A stretch of DNA of 64,000 nt from CAXXOK01 sp001604115 (GTDB taxonomy: Bacteria; Bacillota; Clostridia; Christensenellales; Aristaeellaceae): assembly GCA_034928535.1 (NCBI GenBank), contig JAYFOV010000005.1, positions 172,131-236,130 of the forward strand, in the 5' to 3' direction. How positions within the stretch are numbered: the stretch's first letter is position 1; every line of letters begins with the position of its first letter. The position numbers were made by a program, and so were the translations under genes. Positions 41,639-50,847 of the stretch are shown here, in pieces. Below the pieces are notes generated by a model, which made no database searches, was not told the origin of the DNA, and saw only the letters and a list, made by a program, of their open reading frames with translations.

Positions 41639-42706
41639 CTATGGACGGCGCAAGGCATCCAGCATCCGCGTCGTATAGCGTAGCGTTTTCGTGGGGCACG
41701 CATCCACACAATGCCCGCAGCCCACGCAGTTGATGTGTACAACGGCGTTTTGTTGTTCGGCAAAAGCCTTCACATCAATCGACATGGGGCAGCGCTCGGT
41801 GCACCGCCCACACTGGACGCAGCGAGTGAGGTTTGTCTGGATGCGCTGCCCCCCTATTTTTGCCAAGCCTGACAGCACCGTACCCAGTGGGCAGTAGTAA
41901 CAGTAGCCCCTGCCCAGGAAGGCAATCCAGAAAAACATAGCCATCAAGAGTTCTCCAGCCAAGTAGACATAGGTTTCGGTCTTAGCAAAAGCGGCGCGCG
42001 CCGCGGGTGCGGTGATGCCTAGCAGGGAAGCCGTCCACCACAAGGTAAAACAACAAGCAACGGCAAAAAACGCCCAACGCGCCACCTTCAGCAACGACAG
42101 CTGCTTTCTGCTGGGCTTGCGCGCATCGCCAACCAACGGCATTGCAGGGGCAAACACCTCCGCCGCGAAGCCATTGAACAGGCAAAGCATGGAGCACTGC
42201 AGCCTCCGTCCAAACAGCACGGTTCCCACAAAGATGAGCACAGTCGCTATGCCATAAAACACCAGCACGCCAGCCACGCCCGCCGCGCCCCAAACCTGGA
42301 TGCGGCTGAGGTAGAAGGCCGTACCGCCGTCCAGAAGCTGCAAAGGCGTGGTGGTCCACGGTAGAGGCATGGTAAAGAAATACCACTCGTTGTTGCCGCG
42401 GGCCCGCGGCAACGCAATGTGCACGATCAGCGCGCTGATGACAAACCCGATCAGGTTTTGCTTTCTTAGCGCCGTTCGGCCGGATTTACGCATATGCTTG
42501 AGGGTCAGTATACTGGCCATGATGATGAATGCCGTTTTGACCCAATTTTCATAAAAATGCCAAAACCATGTGAGGAATCGAGCCGTCGCAGCATCGGCGC
42601 GGGGTGCGTAGCCGTAGTTGAGCGACGCGATGATGACGCACAAAATAATATACACCCACAAAATGATCCGAAGCGCCTTCACACCGCCGTCTTCGCTTTT
42701 CATCAT
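41639..42706 (-). CDS. Membrane 4Fe-4S protein, NapH/YccM-like
   Basis: 355 residues. About six membrane helices fill the first 265 residues, with the family landmark RGYCYYCPLGTVL. Two ferredoxin motifs follow: CVQCGRCTERCP and CVGCGHCVDACP, each binding one [4Fe-4S] cluster. These proteins pass electrons between the membrane quinone pool or flavins and partner reductases; the partner here is not evident. GAGG is four bases before ATG 42706 and seven before ATG 42703, so either Met could start. It is a single gene, convergent with the arsenic operon, and seems unrelated to it. Confidence 0.82.
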   Translation of the reverse strand: MMKSEDGGVKALRIILWVYIILCVIIASLNYGYAPRADAATARFLTWFWHFYENWVKTAFIIMASILTLKHMRKSGRTALRKQNLIGFVISALIVHIALPRARGNNEWYFFTMPLPWTTTPLQLLDGGTAFYLSRIQVWGAAGVAGVLVFYGIATVLIFVGTVLFGRRLQCSMLCLFNGFAAEVFAPAMPLVGDARKPSRKQLSLLKVARWAFFAVACCFTLWWTASLLGITAPAARAAFAKTETYVYLAGELLMAMFFWIAFLGRGYCYYCPLGTVLSGLAKIGGQRIQTNLTRCVQCGRCTERCPMSIDVKAFAEQQNAVVHINCVGCGHCVDACPTKTLRYTTRMLDALRRP

Positions 42707-43053
42707 GTCGCCTCATTGTTATAGTATGATCAGCCAAAACAGATCATAGCACAGAACCAGTCCGGTGTCGATGTCAAATACGTGTTGCCCCGTTCACAAA
42801 GGGCAAACGCCCGTCCAGCGCGGGCTGATGCGCCGTTGCCAAAATTGACACCTCACCCCCAGCCACAAAGGACTTTGCCGTTCCAACGCGAATATTTCCT
42901 ATATGCTTACAATAATGAATACCCTAGCGCCTCCGCGCCCCGCTAAGGGCTGTAAAGCAGGCCATCCGAACCTTTTCGCAAGCATCGATGAATTGCCGAT
43001 TTTTGCTGTAGAGGATCATCGCACGCCGGATGCCATGATTGAGGTGAAGTGCA
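42707..43053. other. Divergent intergenic region
   Basis: Between the NapH-like gene (-) and the PAS-HD-GYP gene (+). A TACAAT near 42912 on the + strand could be a -10 box, but no matching -35 was found. A GGGCAAAC string here is not enough for a c-di-GMP riboswitch. No gene. Confidence 0.4.
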
Positions 43054-45669
43054 GTGCATACCACTAAGCGTAACAGCACGCCTGGGTTCGCCACACGCGC
43101 ACGGGAGATCTTTATGGAGGAAATGCCTTTCGCATACGCCTACCATCAAATGCTTTACAATGACCGGGGCGAGCCGGTCGACTATGTGTTTTTGGCCGCC
43201 AACAAAGCGTTTGAAACAATCACATCGCTGCACGTTGATCAGATCATCGGCCGGCGTGTGACCGACATCGTTCCGGGTATCCGGCAAGACCCCGCCGATT
43301 GGATCGGCACCTACGGGGAAATTGTCCGAAGCCGTCAGGCGAAAACCTTCAAGCAATACGATCAGCATCTGCAAAAGTGGTTCAACGTGTATGCCATGTC
43401 CCCTGTTCAAGATCATTTTATCACGATGTTCATGGATTTTACCAAGATCGTTGAGGAGCAAAGAGAACAGATCGAGCTTTTCAGCGCCTTGAACGATGTT
43501 ATCTTGGAACTGGATGATGATTTTTCCATTCTGCGGATCCTGATGGCATCGGAAACGCCAATCCCCTTGCCCCAGGAAATGATTCTTCCCAGCTTGGATG
43601 CCTTGATTGGTACCAATGCCCTTCGTTTTTTGGAGCAGGAAGGTTCCCTTGATTTTCAAAAAGCAATCGAAAAAGCCAGAACCACCGGGCAGAAAGTAAT
43701 GTTCAACCAGCACATGATGCTCAACCAACAGGACGCGTGGTATCAGCTCGTCGTCAAAAGCCTGATGATCGGGGGGCGCATCCGCTATATCATCAGTATC
43801 CTCAATGTGACAGAGCAAACCAAGCTGGAAATGCAGCTCAAGGAAAACGAGGCTCTTTTTAAGGCTGTGTTTGAACAGGCGCCCATCGGGATTTCCATCG
43901 CCAGCAAGGACAACGCACTTTTTTCAGAAGTTGCCGCACGCACAAGCGTCAACCAGGCCTATTTAGATATTTTAGGCAGATCGAAAGATGAACTGTCTAT
44001 GCTGCACTGGATGGACATCACCCATCCGGATGATCTGACGGAGGATGCCGATCAGCTGAGCCGTTTGTTGGCAGGGCAGATTGATCATTACCGGATGGAA
44101 AAACGCTATATCAAGCCCGACGGCTCGACAATCTGGGTCAATTTTTCGGCTTCGACGCTGACCAACCATCTGAATCACCGTATCAGTCACCTTTGCCTGC
44201 TTGAGGATATAACCCAGCGCAAAAGGCTGGAACAGTCCCTTCAAGAAAGCGAACGCAGCAAATCTGTGCTGCTTTCGCATCTGCCCGGGTTGGCCTACCG
44301 GTGCCTCAACGACCGGCAGTGGACCATGAAATTTGTCAGTGACGGTTGCTTTGCCCTGACCGGATATCACGCAGAAAGTTTGATCGACAACCGGGACTTG
44401 TCCTACAATGATCTGACCGCGCCCCCCTACCAGACGGAGGTCTACGAAAAATGGCAAAACGTGATTGCCACTCGGGGCAACTTCCGCCACACCTATGAAA
44501 TTATCACCGCGAGCGGAGAGAACAAATGGGTGCTGGAGATGGGACAGCCGATTTTTGATGCATCCGGACAGTTGGAAGCGCTGGAAGGGGTCGTCTTTGA
44601 CATCGCAGAACAAAAGCAACGCGAACAGCAAATTATGTTCATGGGCGAGCATGACGAATTGACCAAGCTCTACAACCTGATGTATTTTGATCGTGCATGC
44701 CGGTGGCACAATCTGAACCAAACCTATCCCCTGAGCGTTGTGCAGTGCGATGTGGATGGCCTGCGCCTGATCAATAATGCATTTGGCATGGAGGAAGGCA
44801 ATGCGTTGTTGGTCAAGGTAGCGCAACTGCTGGAGCGCAACCGCGGGGAAAACGATATCCTGGCCAGAACCGGCGATGATGATTTTACCTTGCTGATGCC
44901 CAGCGCTGCCGGGAAGTCGGCGGAGGATTTTATCCGGCGTGTGACAGGGGCCATCGAAGCCGCCAATCTCAGCGGAGGTTCCCCTTACCGTGTGAGCCTT
45001 TCCTGTGGTTATGCAACACGGCAGGCTCCTGCCGAAGATGTGGGCACCCTGCTGAAAAGCGCATACAGCAGCCTGCATAATCAAAAAATCCTCAACTTGC
45101 ACAGCTCCCACAGCGCCACTCTCACCTCCATCATGACGGCGCTGCATGCGCGCAGCGAGGAAACCGAGGAGCATGCCCAGCGCCTGTTATCGCTCTCCAC
45201 CATGATCGGGCACGAACTGGGTCTTCCCCAGCAGAGCATGACGGAACTGGCGCTGTTTTCCAAGCTACATGACATCGGCAAAATAGGCATCAGCGATGCT
45301 ATCCTCAACAAGCCCAGCCTGCTAAGCGATGAGGAATGGACCGTCATGCGCAAGCATTCCGAAATCGGATACCAAATCGCCAAATCACTGGAGGATATCG
45401 CCCACGTAGCAGGGGATATCCTGGCTCATCATGAGCGCTGGGATGGCAGCGGATACCCCAAAGGCTTGCAGGGCGAAGCGATCCCTCTGCTGGCTCGGAT
45501 CCTGGCCGTGGCCGATGCGTATGACGCGATGACCCGGGACCGCGTGTACCGAAAAGCCATGCCGCGGGAGGTCGCGCTTCAGGAAATCCAACAGAACGCA
45601 GGTAAACAGTTCGATCCCCAGGTGGTGCAGGCTTTTATGCGCATCGCCGCGCGCGGCGGTCTGGGGTGA
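43054..45669 (+). CDS. PAS-containing degenerate-GGDEF/HD-GYP protein
   Basis: 871 residues, cytoplasmic. An N-terminal PAS-like domain (YHQMLYNDRGEPVDYVFLAAN) is followed by two further PAS domains that match the 6149 gene product closely (EKRYIKPDGSTIW; SERSKSVLLSHLPGLAYRC). The GGDEF domain is degenerate: GDDDF replaces GGDEF near residue 608 and the inhibitory RxxD is lost, so it is probably not a cyclase. The HD-GYP domain is intact (LHDIGKIG, HHERWDGSGYP, ADAYDAM), pointing to c-di-GMP hydrolysis. The start GTG 43054 has GAGG nine bases upstream; ATG 43114 with GGAG six bases upstream is a good alternative. It lacks the membrane sensor of its paralogue. Confidence 0.87.
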   Translation: MHTTKRNSTPGFATRAREIFMEEMPFAYAYHQMLYNDRGEPVDYVFLAANKAFETITSLHVDQIIGRRVTDIVPGIRQDPADWIGTYGEIVRSRQAKTFKQYDQHLQKWFNVYAMSPVQDHFITMFMDFTKIVEEQREQIELFSALNDVILELDDDFSILRILMASETPIPLPQEMILPSLDALIGTNALRFLEQEGSLDFQKAIEKARTTGQKVMFNQHMMLNQQDAWYQLVVKSLMIGGRIRYIISILNVTEQTKLEMQLKENEALFKAVFEQAPIGISIASKDNALFSEVAARTSVNQAYLDILGRSKDELSMLHWMDITHPDDLTEDADQLSRLLAGQIDHYRMEKRYIKPDGSTIWVNFSASTLTNHLNHRISHLCLLEDITQRKRLEQSLQESERSKSVLLSHLPGLAYRCLNDRQWTMKFVSDGCFALTGYHAESLIDNRDLSYNDLTAPPYQTEVYEKWQNVIATRGNFRHTYEIITASGENKWVLEMGQPIFDASGQLEALEGVVFDIAEQKQREQQIMFMGEHDELTKLYNLMYFDRACRWHNLNQTYPLSVVQCDVDGLRLINNAFGMEEGNALLVKVAQLLERNRGENDILARTGDDDFTLLMPSAAGKSAEDFIRRVTGAIEAANLSGGSPYRVSLSCGYATRQAPAEDVGTLLKSAYSSLHNQKILNLHSSHSATLTSIMTALHARSEETEEHAQRLLSLSTMIGHELGLPQQSMTELALFSKLHDIGKIGISDAILNKPSLLSDEEWTVMRKHSEIGYQIAKSLEDIAHVAGDILAHHERWDGSGYPKGLQGEAIPLLARILAVADAYDAMTRDRVYRKAMPREVALQEIQQNAGKQFDPQVVQAFMRIAARGGLG

Positions 45670-45810
45670 GCAGCTACAGGCTGCGCGGCTTGCCGGAACC
45701 CACTGCACCTGCCGCACGGTGCGGCCGAGCGGTAGGCGCGTTTTGCGGGCATAAAAAACGGTATTCATGCCAGGCAACGATCCCATGAATGAAGGGAAAC
45801 GAGAGAAAGC

Positions 45811-47655
45811 ATGCAGTACGATGTGTTGGTGATTGGTGCAGGACTATCCGGCTTGACGGCGGCAAGCCTCCTGGCAAAGCGGGGTCTGCGCGTAGGGGTT
45901 GTGGAGCATGGCGATACACCTGGCGGCTCCTGCGGCATTTTTAAGCGGCATGGCGCGACCTTCGATCAAGGTTCTTCCATGCTCTACGGGTTCGGGGAGA
46001 AGGGTTTTAACGCTCACCGTTTTGTGATGAACTGCCTGGAGGAACCCGTGGACGTGATTCGCCATGAGTTGCTCTATACGGTTCATTTCAAAGGGAGAGC
46101 CATTCGTTTTTGGCCGGACATGGATCGCTTTGTGGCTGAACTTTCGGATGTTTTTCCAGCCGAGCGGGAAGGTATCCGCCGCTTTTACGCCGATATGGGC
46201 AAGCTGTACCGTCACGTCATGGCGGAAAGGCCCAACTATACCACGCCTGACGAAACGGATCCGGTGGCTGGGCTCAAAAGTCTGTTGCGGCATCCATTGA
46301 GTTACCTGCGCTTTTTAAGCTATTTGAACCTCAGTGCCCGCACGCTGCTTGCGCGCTACTTTCAGGATCCGGAAATTTTTCAGTTTTTTGATCAGCTCAC
46401 CTCCACATACTGCTACGCAACCGTGCAGGAGGCGCCTGCTATCCTGGCCGCCGTCATGTTTGTGGATAACCACGTAGGCGGCAGCTACTACCCTGCCGGC
46501 TCGACGCTGTTTTTGGTGGGCAAACTGGAGAAGGTAATCGAAGAACACGGCGGCGACATGCTCTACGGCCGCACCGTAACCGAAATTCTGTCGCAGGGGG
46601 GCAAGGTTTCCGGCGTGCGTATGGAGGATGGTTCCACGCTGTACGCGGAGGATGTCATTTATTCCGGCACCGTGTGGAATCTGTATGGCTCTCTCCTGCC
46701 TGCTGCACAGACCTCCGCCCGGCGCAGGCAGTGGGCACAACTGCAACAGCCCACCTACCCAAGCGTTGTTTTGTATGCACTGGTGGATCGGGAAGCGATC
46801 CCTCCCGGCACTCAGCCTGTGGAAATGCTGGTGGGCAATCCCGAAGCCATTGATGAAAGCGAAGTGACCGCCTACCTGCCCAGTATCGATGACCCTTCGA
46901 TTTGCGCGGCGGATGAGCACATCGTCGAAGCCATCGGCCCCAGTTTTTATCCCTGGAACAGCCTGACCGATGCGGCATATCATGCGCGGAAAAGGGAAGA
47001 AACCCAGCGCTTGTTGACTGTGCTCGCGCGCAGATTCCCCGGCATCGAGCAGCATGTACGCTATGCAGAAGTCGCCACGCCGCGCACCATCGAGCGTTAT
47101 TGCCTGAAAAACGCAGGCGCAGTGGCCGGCCCCAAGCAAATGCTGGGGCAGCACATGTTCAGGCGCCTGCACACCCGTACAGAGCTGAAAAACCTCTATT
47201 GCTGCGGCGAATCGACGGTAATGGGCACCGGGACGCCCACTGTGACCACCTCCGGTTTGAGCGCAGCCAATGCTGTGCTCAAAAAGCGGGGCCTTGCGCC
47301 CTTCGTGTATCAGGCAAACCAGCGTGAATATGTACGCATTTTGCCGCCTGATCCGCCTGCAAAGGATGTTTACCCACAGCTTGAGCCCCACCTGCGCAAC
47401 CTGATGTCCATGGCGGGCACATGTCAATTTTGCGAGAAACCGCGCTGCCTGGAGCGCGGCATTTTGGATGTGCCTGCCGTCATGCGGCGGCTTGCGGTCG
47501 GCAACATTGCCGGCGCCGCCAAAGTGATGCAGGCCTGCCCGGAGGATACGCTCCTGGCCGCCGCAGAAATGCGCTGCATCGAACGCACGCGCATCGGCAA
47601 GCCCATACCGATACGTCAACTCTTGCATCAACTATCAGAGATGGAGTCGGTTTGA
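45811..47655 (+). CDS. Phytoene desaturase-like FAD oxidoreductase with C-terminal cysteine (GltD-like) domain
   Basis: 614 residues. N-terminal FAD site VLVIGAGLSGLTAASLLAKRG and the CrtI/CRTISO-type landmarks GGSCGIFKRHGATFDQGSSML, GGSYYPAGSTLFLVGKLE, and the C-terminal FAD loop YCCGESTVMGTGTPTVTTSG. After about residue 525 comes an unusual tail: CQFCEKPRC, then VPAVMRRLAVGNIAGAAKV and RCIERTRIGKPIPIRQL. This follows the pattern of the cluster-binding N-terminal domain of glutamate synthase small subunit, except that the fourth Cys is replaced (CLERG). The reaction is unknown; carotenoid, quinone or lipid desaturation or isomerisation are family precedents. Its stop overlaps the start of a second flavoprotein gene (TGATG). 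Confidence 0.8.
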   Translation: MQYDVLVIGAGLSGLTAASLLAKRGLRVGVVEHGDTPGGSCGIFKRHGATFDQGSSMLYGFGEKGFNAHRFVMNCLEEPVDVIRHELLYTVHFKGRAIRFWPDMDRFVAELSDVFPAEREGIRRFYADMGKLYRHVMAERPNYTTPDETDPVAGLKSLLRHPLSYLRFLSYLNLSARTLLARYFQDPEIFQFFDQLTSTYCYATVQEAPAILAAVMFVDNHVGGSYYPAGSTLFLVGKLEKVIEEHGGDMLYGRTVTEILSQGGKVSGVRMEDGSTLYAEDVIYSGTVWNLYGSLLPAAQTSARRRQWAQLQQPTYPSVVLYALVDREAIPPGTQPVEMLVGNPEAIDESEVTAYLPSIDDPSICAADEHIVEAIGPSFYPWNSLTDAAYHARKREETQRLLTVLARRFPGIEQHVRYAEVATPRTIERYCLKNAGAVAGPKQMLGQHMFRRLHTRTELKNLYCCGESTVMGTGTPTVTTSGLSAANAVLKKRGLAPFVYQANQREYVRILPPDPPAKDVYPQLEPHLRNLMSMAGTCQFCEKPRCLERGILDVPAVMRRLAVGNIAGAAKVMQACPEDTLLAAAEMRCIERTRIGKPIPIRQLLHQLSEMESV

Positions 47656-49250
47656 TGGAAATGAAAACAGACATTCTGGTGGTTGGAGCGGGCATGGCTG
47701 GCCTGACCGCTGCCGCCTACGCAGCCAAAGCGGGAAAAGCGGTGCTCGTATGCGAGCAGGCAGGTCGGGTCGGCGGGTTGGTCGTCGATTTCTCGGTACA
47801 AGGTTTTCACTTTGACGCGGGTTTGCGCGCCGTGGAAAATTCCGGTGCAAAACACCCCATGTTGCGTGATCTGGGCATTCACGTGGCTTTTGTCCCCAAT
47901 CCTGTGACCATCCGCGTGCAGGATCGTCAGGTACGGCTTGATCAGGACGGGCTTGCACAATATGGCGCCATGCTTACGGCGCTGTTTCCGCACAATGTGG
48001 GGGATGTGCGTGCCATTATCAGTGAAATCGAACGGGTGATGGCGATTATGGATGTCCTGTACGGCGTTGATAACCCTCTGTTTCTGGATCTCAAGCACGA
48101 TCCGGCCCTCCTGATGCATACCATCCTGCCATGGCTGGTGCGTTACCGCCGCAACATGCGCAAAGTAAAAAAACTACAGCAGCCCATTGAGACCCACCTT
48201 GTCCGCCTGACGGACAACCGTGCGCTCATCGACACCATCGCCCAGCATTTTTTCCGCAACACTCCCAGTTTTTTTGCGCTCAGCTATTTTGGCCTGTATC
48301 AGGATTACCAATACCCCCAGGGCGGAACAGGCGCGCTGGTCGCGGCACTGGCCGCGTATATTCAGGCAAATCAAGGCGAAATCCGCTGTCATACGGGCAT
48401 CGTTCAGGTCAATCCCGCCGCGAGGCTGGCATTGACCGCAGCGGGGGATGCCATCCGCTATCAGGAACTGGTGTGGGCGGCAGATTGCAAAGCCTTATAC
48501 GCAGCCGTCGCGGATCAGCCTGCCTTGCCGAAAGCATTCCAGCCCATGCGGGAGAGTGTCGCGCATGCGCGCGGTGGCGATTCGGTTTTGACGGTGTTTC
48601 TGGCGTTGGATCTCGCTTCGGCCGATGTGGCAAAAGCATTCGGAGCGCACTGCTTCTACACGCCCGCAACCACCGGACTTTCCAGCCTGGGTCTGGACAG
48701 CTGGCAAGCGGCCGCACAGGCCTCCGACAGCCGTACAGCGCTCATAGATTGGATCACTCGCTATCTATCCCTGACGACCTATGAAATCTCCTGCCCAGTG
48801 CTTCGGGATGCGTCTCTGGCTCCGGAGGGCAAAAACGGTTTGATCGTGAGCACGCTGTTCAGCTATGATCTTGCCAGCCACATCGAGCAGGCCGGCTGGA
48901 CTGACGCATGGAAGGCTTTATGCATACGCGAGATGACCCGTCAACTGGCCACCGCGCTGCCTTTGATTCACGGCAAGGTGCTTTATGCCTCCTGCGCAAC
49001 GCCGCTGAGCATGCAACGTCACACTGGCAATGCGGATGGGGCAATCACCGGTTGGGCCTTTACCAAAGAAATCCCAGCGGAAACTCGCTTCGCCAAAATT
49101 ACCCATTCCGTGCGCACCCCGCTGCCCCATGTGCACCAAGCCGGTCAGTGGGTTTTCAGTCCCTCCGGCCTGCCAGTGTCCATCATCACGGGTAAATTGG
49201 CGGCAGATGCGGCGCTCCGAAATATCGCAAGGGCATCACATAGCCGCTGA
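47655..49250 (+). CDS. Second phytoene desaturase-like FAD oxidoreductase
   Basis: 531 residues. FAD-binding ILVVGAGMAGLTAAAYAAKAGK near the N-terminus, followed by GGLVVDFSVQGFHFDAGLRAVENSG. QYPQGGTGALVAALAAY is the substrate-domain landmark, and the C-terminal FAD loop is WVFSPSGLPVSIITGKLAADAALR. It shares the fold of the preceding protein but lacks its cysteine tail. ATG 47655 overlaps the previous stop and has GGAG eight bases upstream, so the two are translationally coupled and may work as a pair. The substrate is unknown. No isoprenoid or carotenoid genes are in the window. Confidence 0.8.
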   Translation: MEMKTDILVVGAGMAGLTAAAYAAKAGKAVLVCEQAGRVGGLVVDFSVQGFHFDAGLRAVENSGAKHPMLRDLGIHVAFVPNPVTIRVQDRQVRLDQDGLAQYGAMLTALFPHNVGDVRAIISEIERVMAIMDVLYGVDNPLFLDLKHDPALLMHTILPWLVRYRRNMRKVKKLQQPIETHLVRLTDNRALIDTIAQHFFRNTPSFFALSYFGLYQDYQYPQGGTGALVAALAAYIQANQGEIRCHTGIVQVNPAARLALTAAGDAIRYQELVWAADCKALYAAVADQPALPKAFQPMRESVAHARGGDSVLTVFLALDLASADVAKAFGAHCFYTPATTGLSSLGLDSWQAAAQASDSRTALIDWITRYLSLTTYEISCPVLRDASLAPEGKNGLIVSTLFSYDLASHIEQAGWTDAWKALCIREMTRQLATALPLIHGKVLYASCATPLSMQRHTGNADGAITGWAFTKEIPAETRFAKITHSVRTPLPHVHQAGQWVFSPSGLPVSIITGKLAADAALRNIARASHSR

Positions 49251-49563
49251 AGGGCGCTGTGAGCATTGCCTCTCCAACAGATTCATTTCGCCCTTCCGGA
49301 TGATTTGCTTTGCATGGCGCTGCCCATATGCAGGTATGCTCCCGCGGTACAGCCTGGTTCGGCAAGCATCAAGCGCAATCCAGCCCAACCCGTGAGGCCT
49401 TCGCATCCTTGCCAGAATGCATGCTTGCCTGTGGCATGACCGGCTGCTGCACCCGTATCTATTCAGGACAGTATTTTCGTGTTACAATGATCACAGAAGT
49501 GGCGATCATGAATGGAGTCGTTGTGTATGTGCATATCGATCCGTGCAAAGGCAGGTTAGCGTT
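49251..49563. other. Gap before the diguanylate cyclase gene
   Basis: No gene. An extended -10 (TGTTACAAT, about 49481-49490) on the + strand, 75 bases before the start at 49564, is the likely promoter; no good -35 was seen. Confidence 0.4.
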
Positions 49564-50655
49564 ATGCGTAGCATTCTTTGGGATAGTTTGAACACGCGCT
49601 ACCAGGGCGCCACTGCGGATGTGCAGGCCAAAGTACCTTTGCTTTTTTACCTCCATGCTTCCCTGTTGCTTTTCTTGTCTGTTACTGCGGTGTTAGTCAT
49701 TTTCCTGACGCCGGGCGCTAGTTTGGCGGTCTACCTGTCCATCGTCCTGATTTCGTTTGTGCTGGTGTGTATCGCCACCCGCCTGAACCTGGTCGGGCGA
49801 TACCCGCTGGCCTTGTGTTTGACGATCCTGATTATGTTCGTTGCGCCATGGGCATCTATCCTGTATGAATCCATTGCCGGATCCGGAGATTTGATGCCGA
49901 TGATTTTTGTGATCATCCCCATCCAGATCGCGGCGCTGTTTTTGGCCACGAAAGCCATGCTGATGATTTCCGGCATCCAAACCGTCGCAGTGATCGTAAA
50001 TGTGATCATCAGCGGAACCAAAAGTGATGATAATTGGGTGAGCGTTGTATGCTATGTGTTTATTGCATCATTGCTGGGGTCGGTCACCAGCTACCTGATC
50101 CGCAACCAATACAACACGTTGCTGGCGAGCAAAGAAGCCCTGGCGCAAAACCAGGAAAAGCTGCATAACCTGTCCATACGCGATGCGTTAAGCGGGGTAT
50201 TCAACCGCAGGTATATGGATGAAATGCTGGATTTGCTGGTGCAAAGGCCGAAGGATCCCTTTGCGGTACTGATGGTAGATGTAGACCGTTTCAAGAGTGT
50301 GAATGACACATGCGGGCACCGTGTCGGCGATGCAGTCATTCAGTCCATTGCGGCCATACTCACTTCTGTCACGCGGAAGAATGATGTCGTGTGCCGCTAT
50401 GGCGGCGATGAGTTTTTGCTGATCCTGATGGGTTGCTCCTATGAGGCTGCCCTTGCCAAAGCCCATGAAATCAGGCGGTTAGCAAGCGGACTGGGTTGTG
50501 CCTGCGATGATCCCGAAGCGATCCCGATCACTGCTTCCATCGGCATTGCGCTTTTTCCGGAACACGGCACAGACAAGGATTCGCTTTTGCATGCAGCCGA
50601 TTCCGCGCTCTACCAAGCCAAAGAAGAAGGGCGGAACCGCGTTAAATCGTCATAA
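49564..50655 (+). CDS. Membrane diguanylate cyclase (GGDEF)
   Basis: 363 residues. About six membrane helices (residues about 20-180), a short coiled linker (LLASKEALAQNQEKLHNL), then a GGDEF domain with DALSGVFNRRYMDEML, VDVDRFKSVND and the intact signature CRYGGDEFLLIL near 279-284. An inhibitory-site RxxD (RKND) precedes it by five residues. All catalytic features are present, so it should make c-di-GMP from GTP. The frame is open from 49417, but the hydrophobic protein begins at ATG 49564, preceded only by a weak AGG-type site. It is the only GGDEF protein in the window without a linked HD-GYP domain. Confidence 0.87.
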   Translation: MRSILWDSLNTRYQGATADVQAKVPLLFYLHASLLLFLSVTAVLVIFLTPGASLAVYLSIVLISFVLVCIATRLNLVGRYPLALCLTILIMFVAPWASILYESIAGSGDLMPMIFVIIPIQIAALFLATKAMLMISGIQTVAVIVNVIISGTKSDDNWVSVVCYVFIASLLGSVTSYLIRNQYNTLLASKEALAQNQEKLHNLSIRDALSGVFNRRYMDEMLDLLVQRPKDPFAVLMVDVDRFKSVNDTCGHRVGDAVIQSIAAILTSVTRKNDVVCRYGGDEFLLILMGCSYEAALAKAHEIRRLASGLGCACDDPEAIPITASIGIALFPEHGTDKDSLLHAADSALYQAKEEGRNRVKSS

Positions 50656-50807
50656 AAGTCTGCATGGTATATTCCTGTATGCAGCAGGGGTCAGGGAATG
50701 TCCCCCCCCTCAAAAGAGCAGCGTGATGGCGGCATATCGTAAGTTCTCGATGCCTTGCTTTTATCATTCAGATCGACTAGGGGTTCTACACCCGCATCGC
50801 AGAGAAT

Positions 50808-50847
50808 AAAGCCCCGGTCTCGATGGATGGCCGTGGCTTTTGTTGTT
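50808..50847. terminator. Terminator after the diguanylate cyclase gene
   Basis: 12-position stem with one mismatch (50808-50819 with 50829-50840), followed by TTTTGTTGTT on the + strand. Its downstream end touches the stop of the leftward DUF1576 gene, so it may serve both. Confidence 0.65.

Noticed and set aside
42780..42850. GGGCAAAC near a GGDEF-HD-GYP gene as a c-di-GMP riboswitch
   Set aside because: No ACGCAAAGC follows and the span to the closing GTTGCC is too short.
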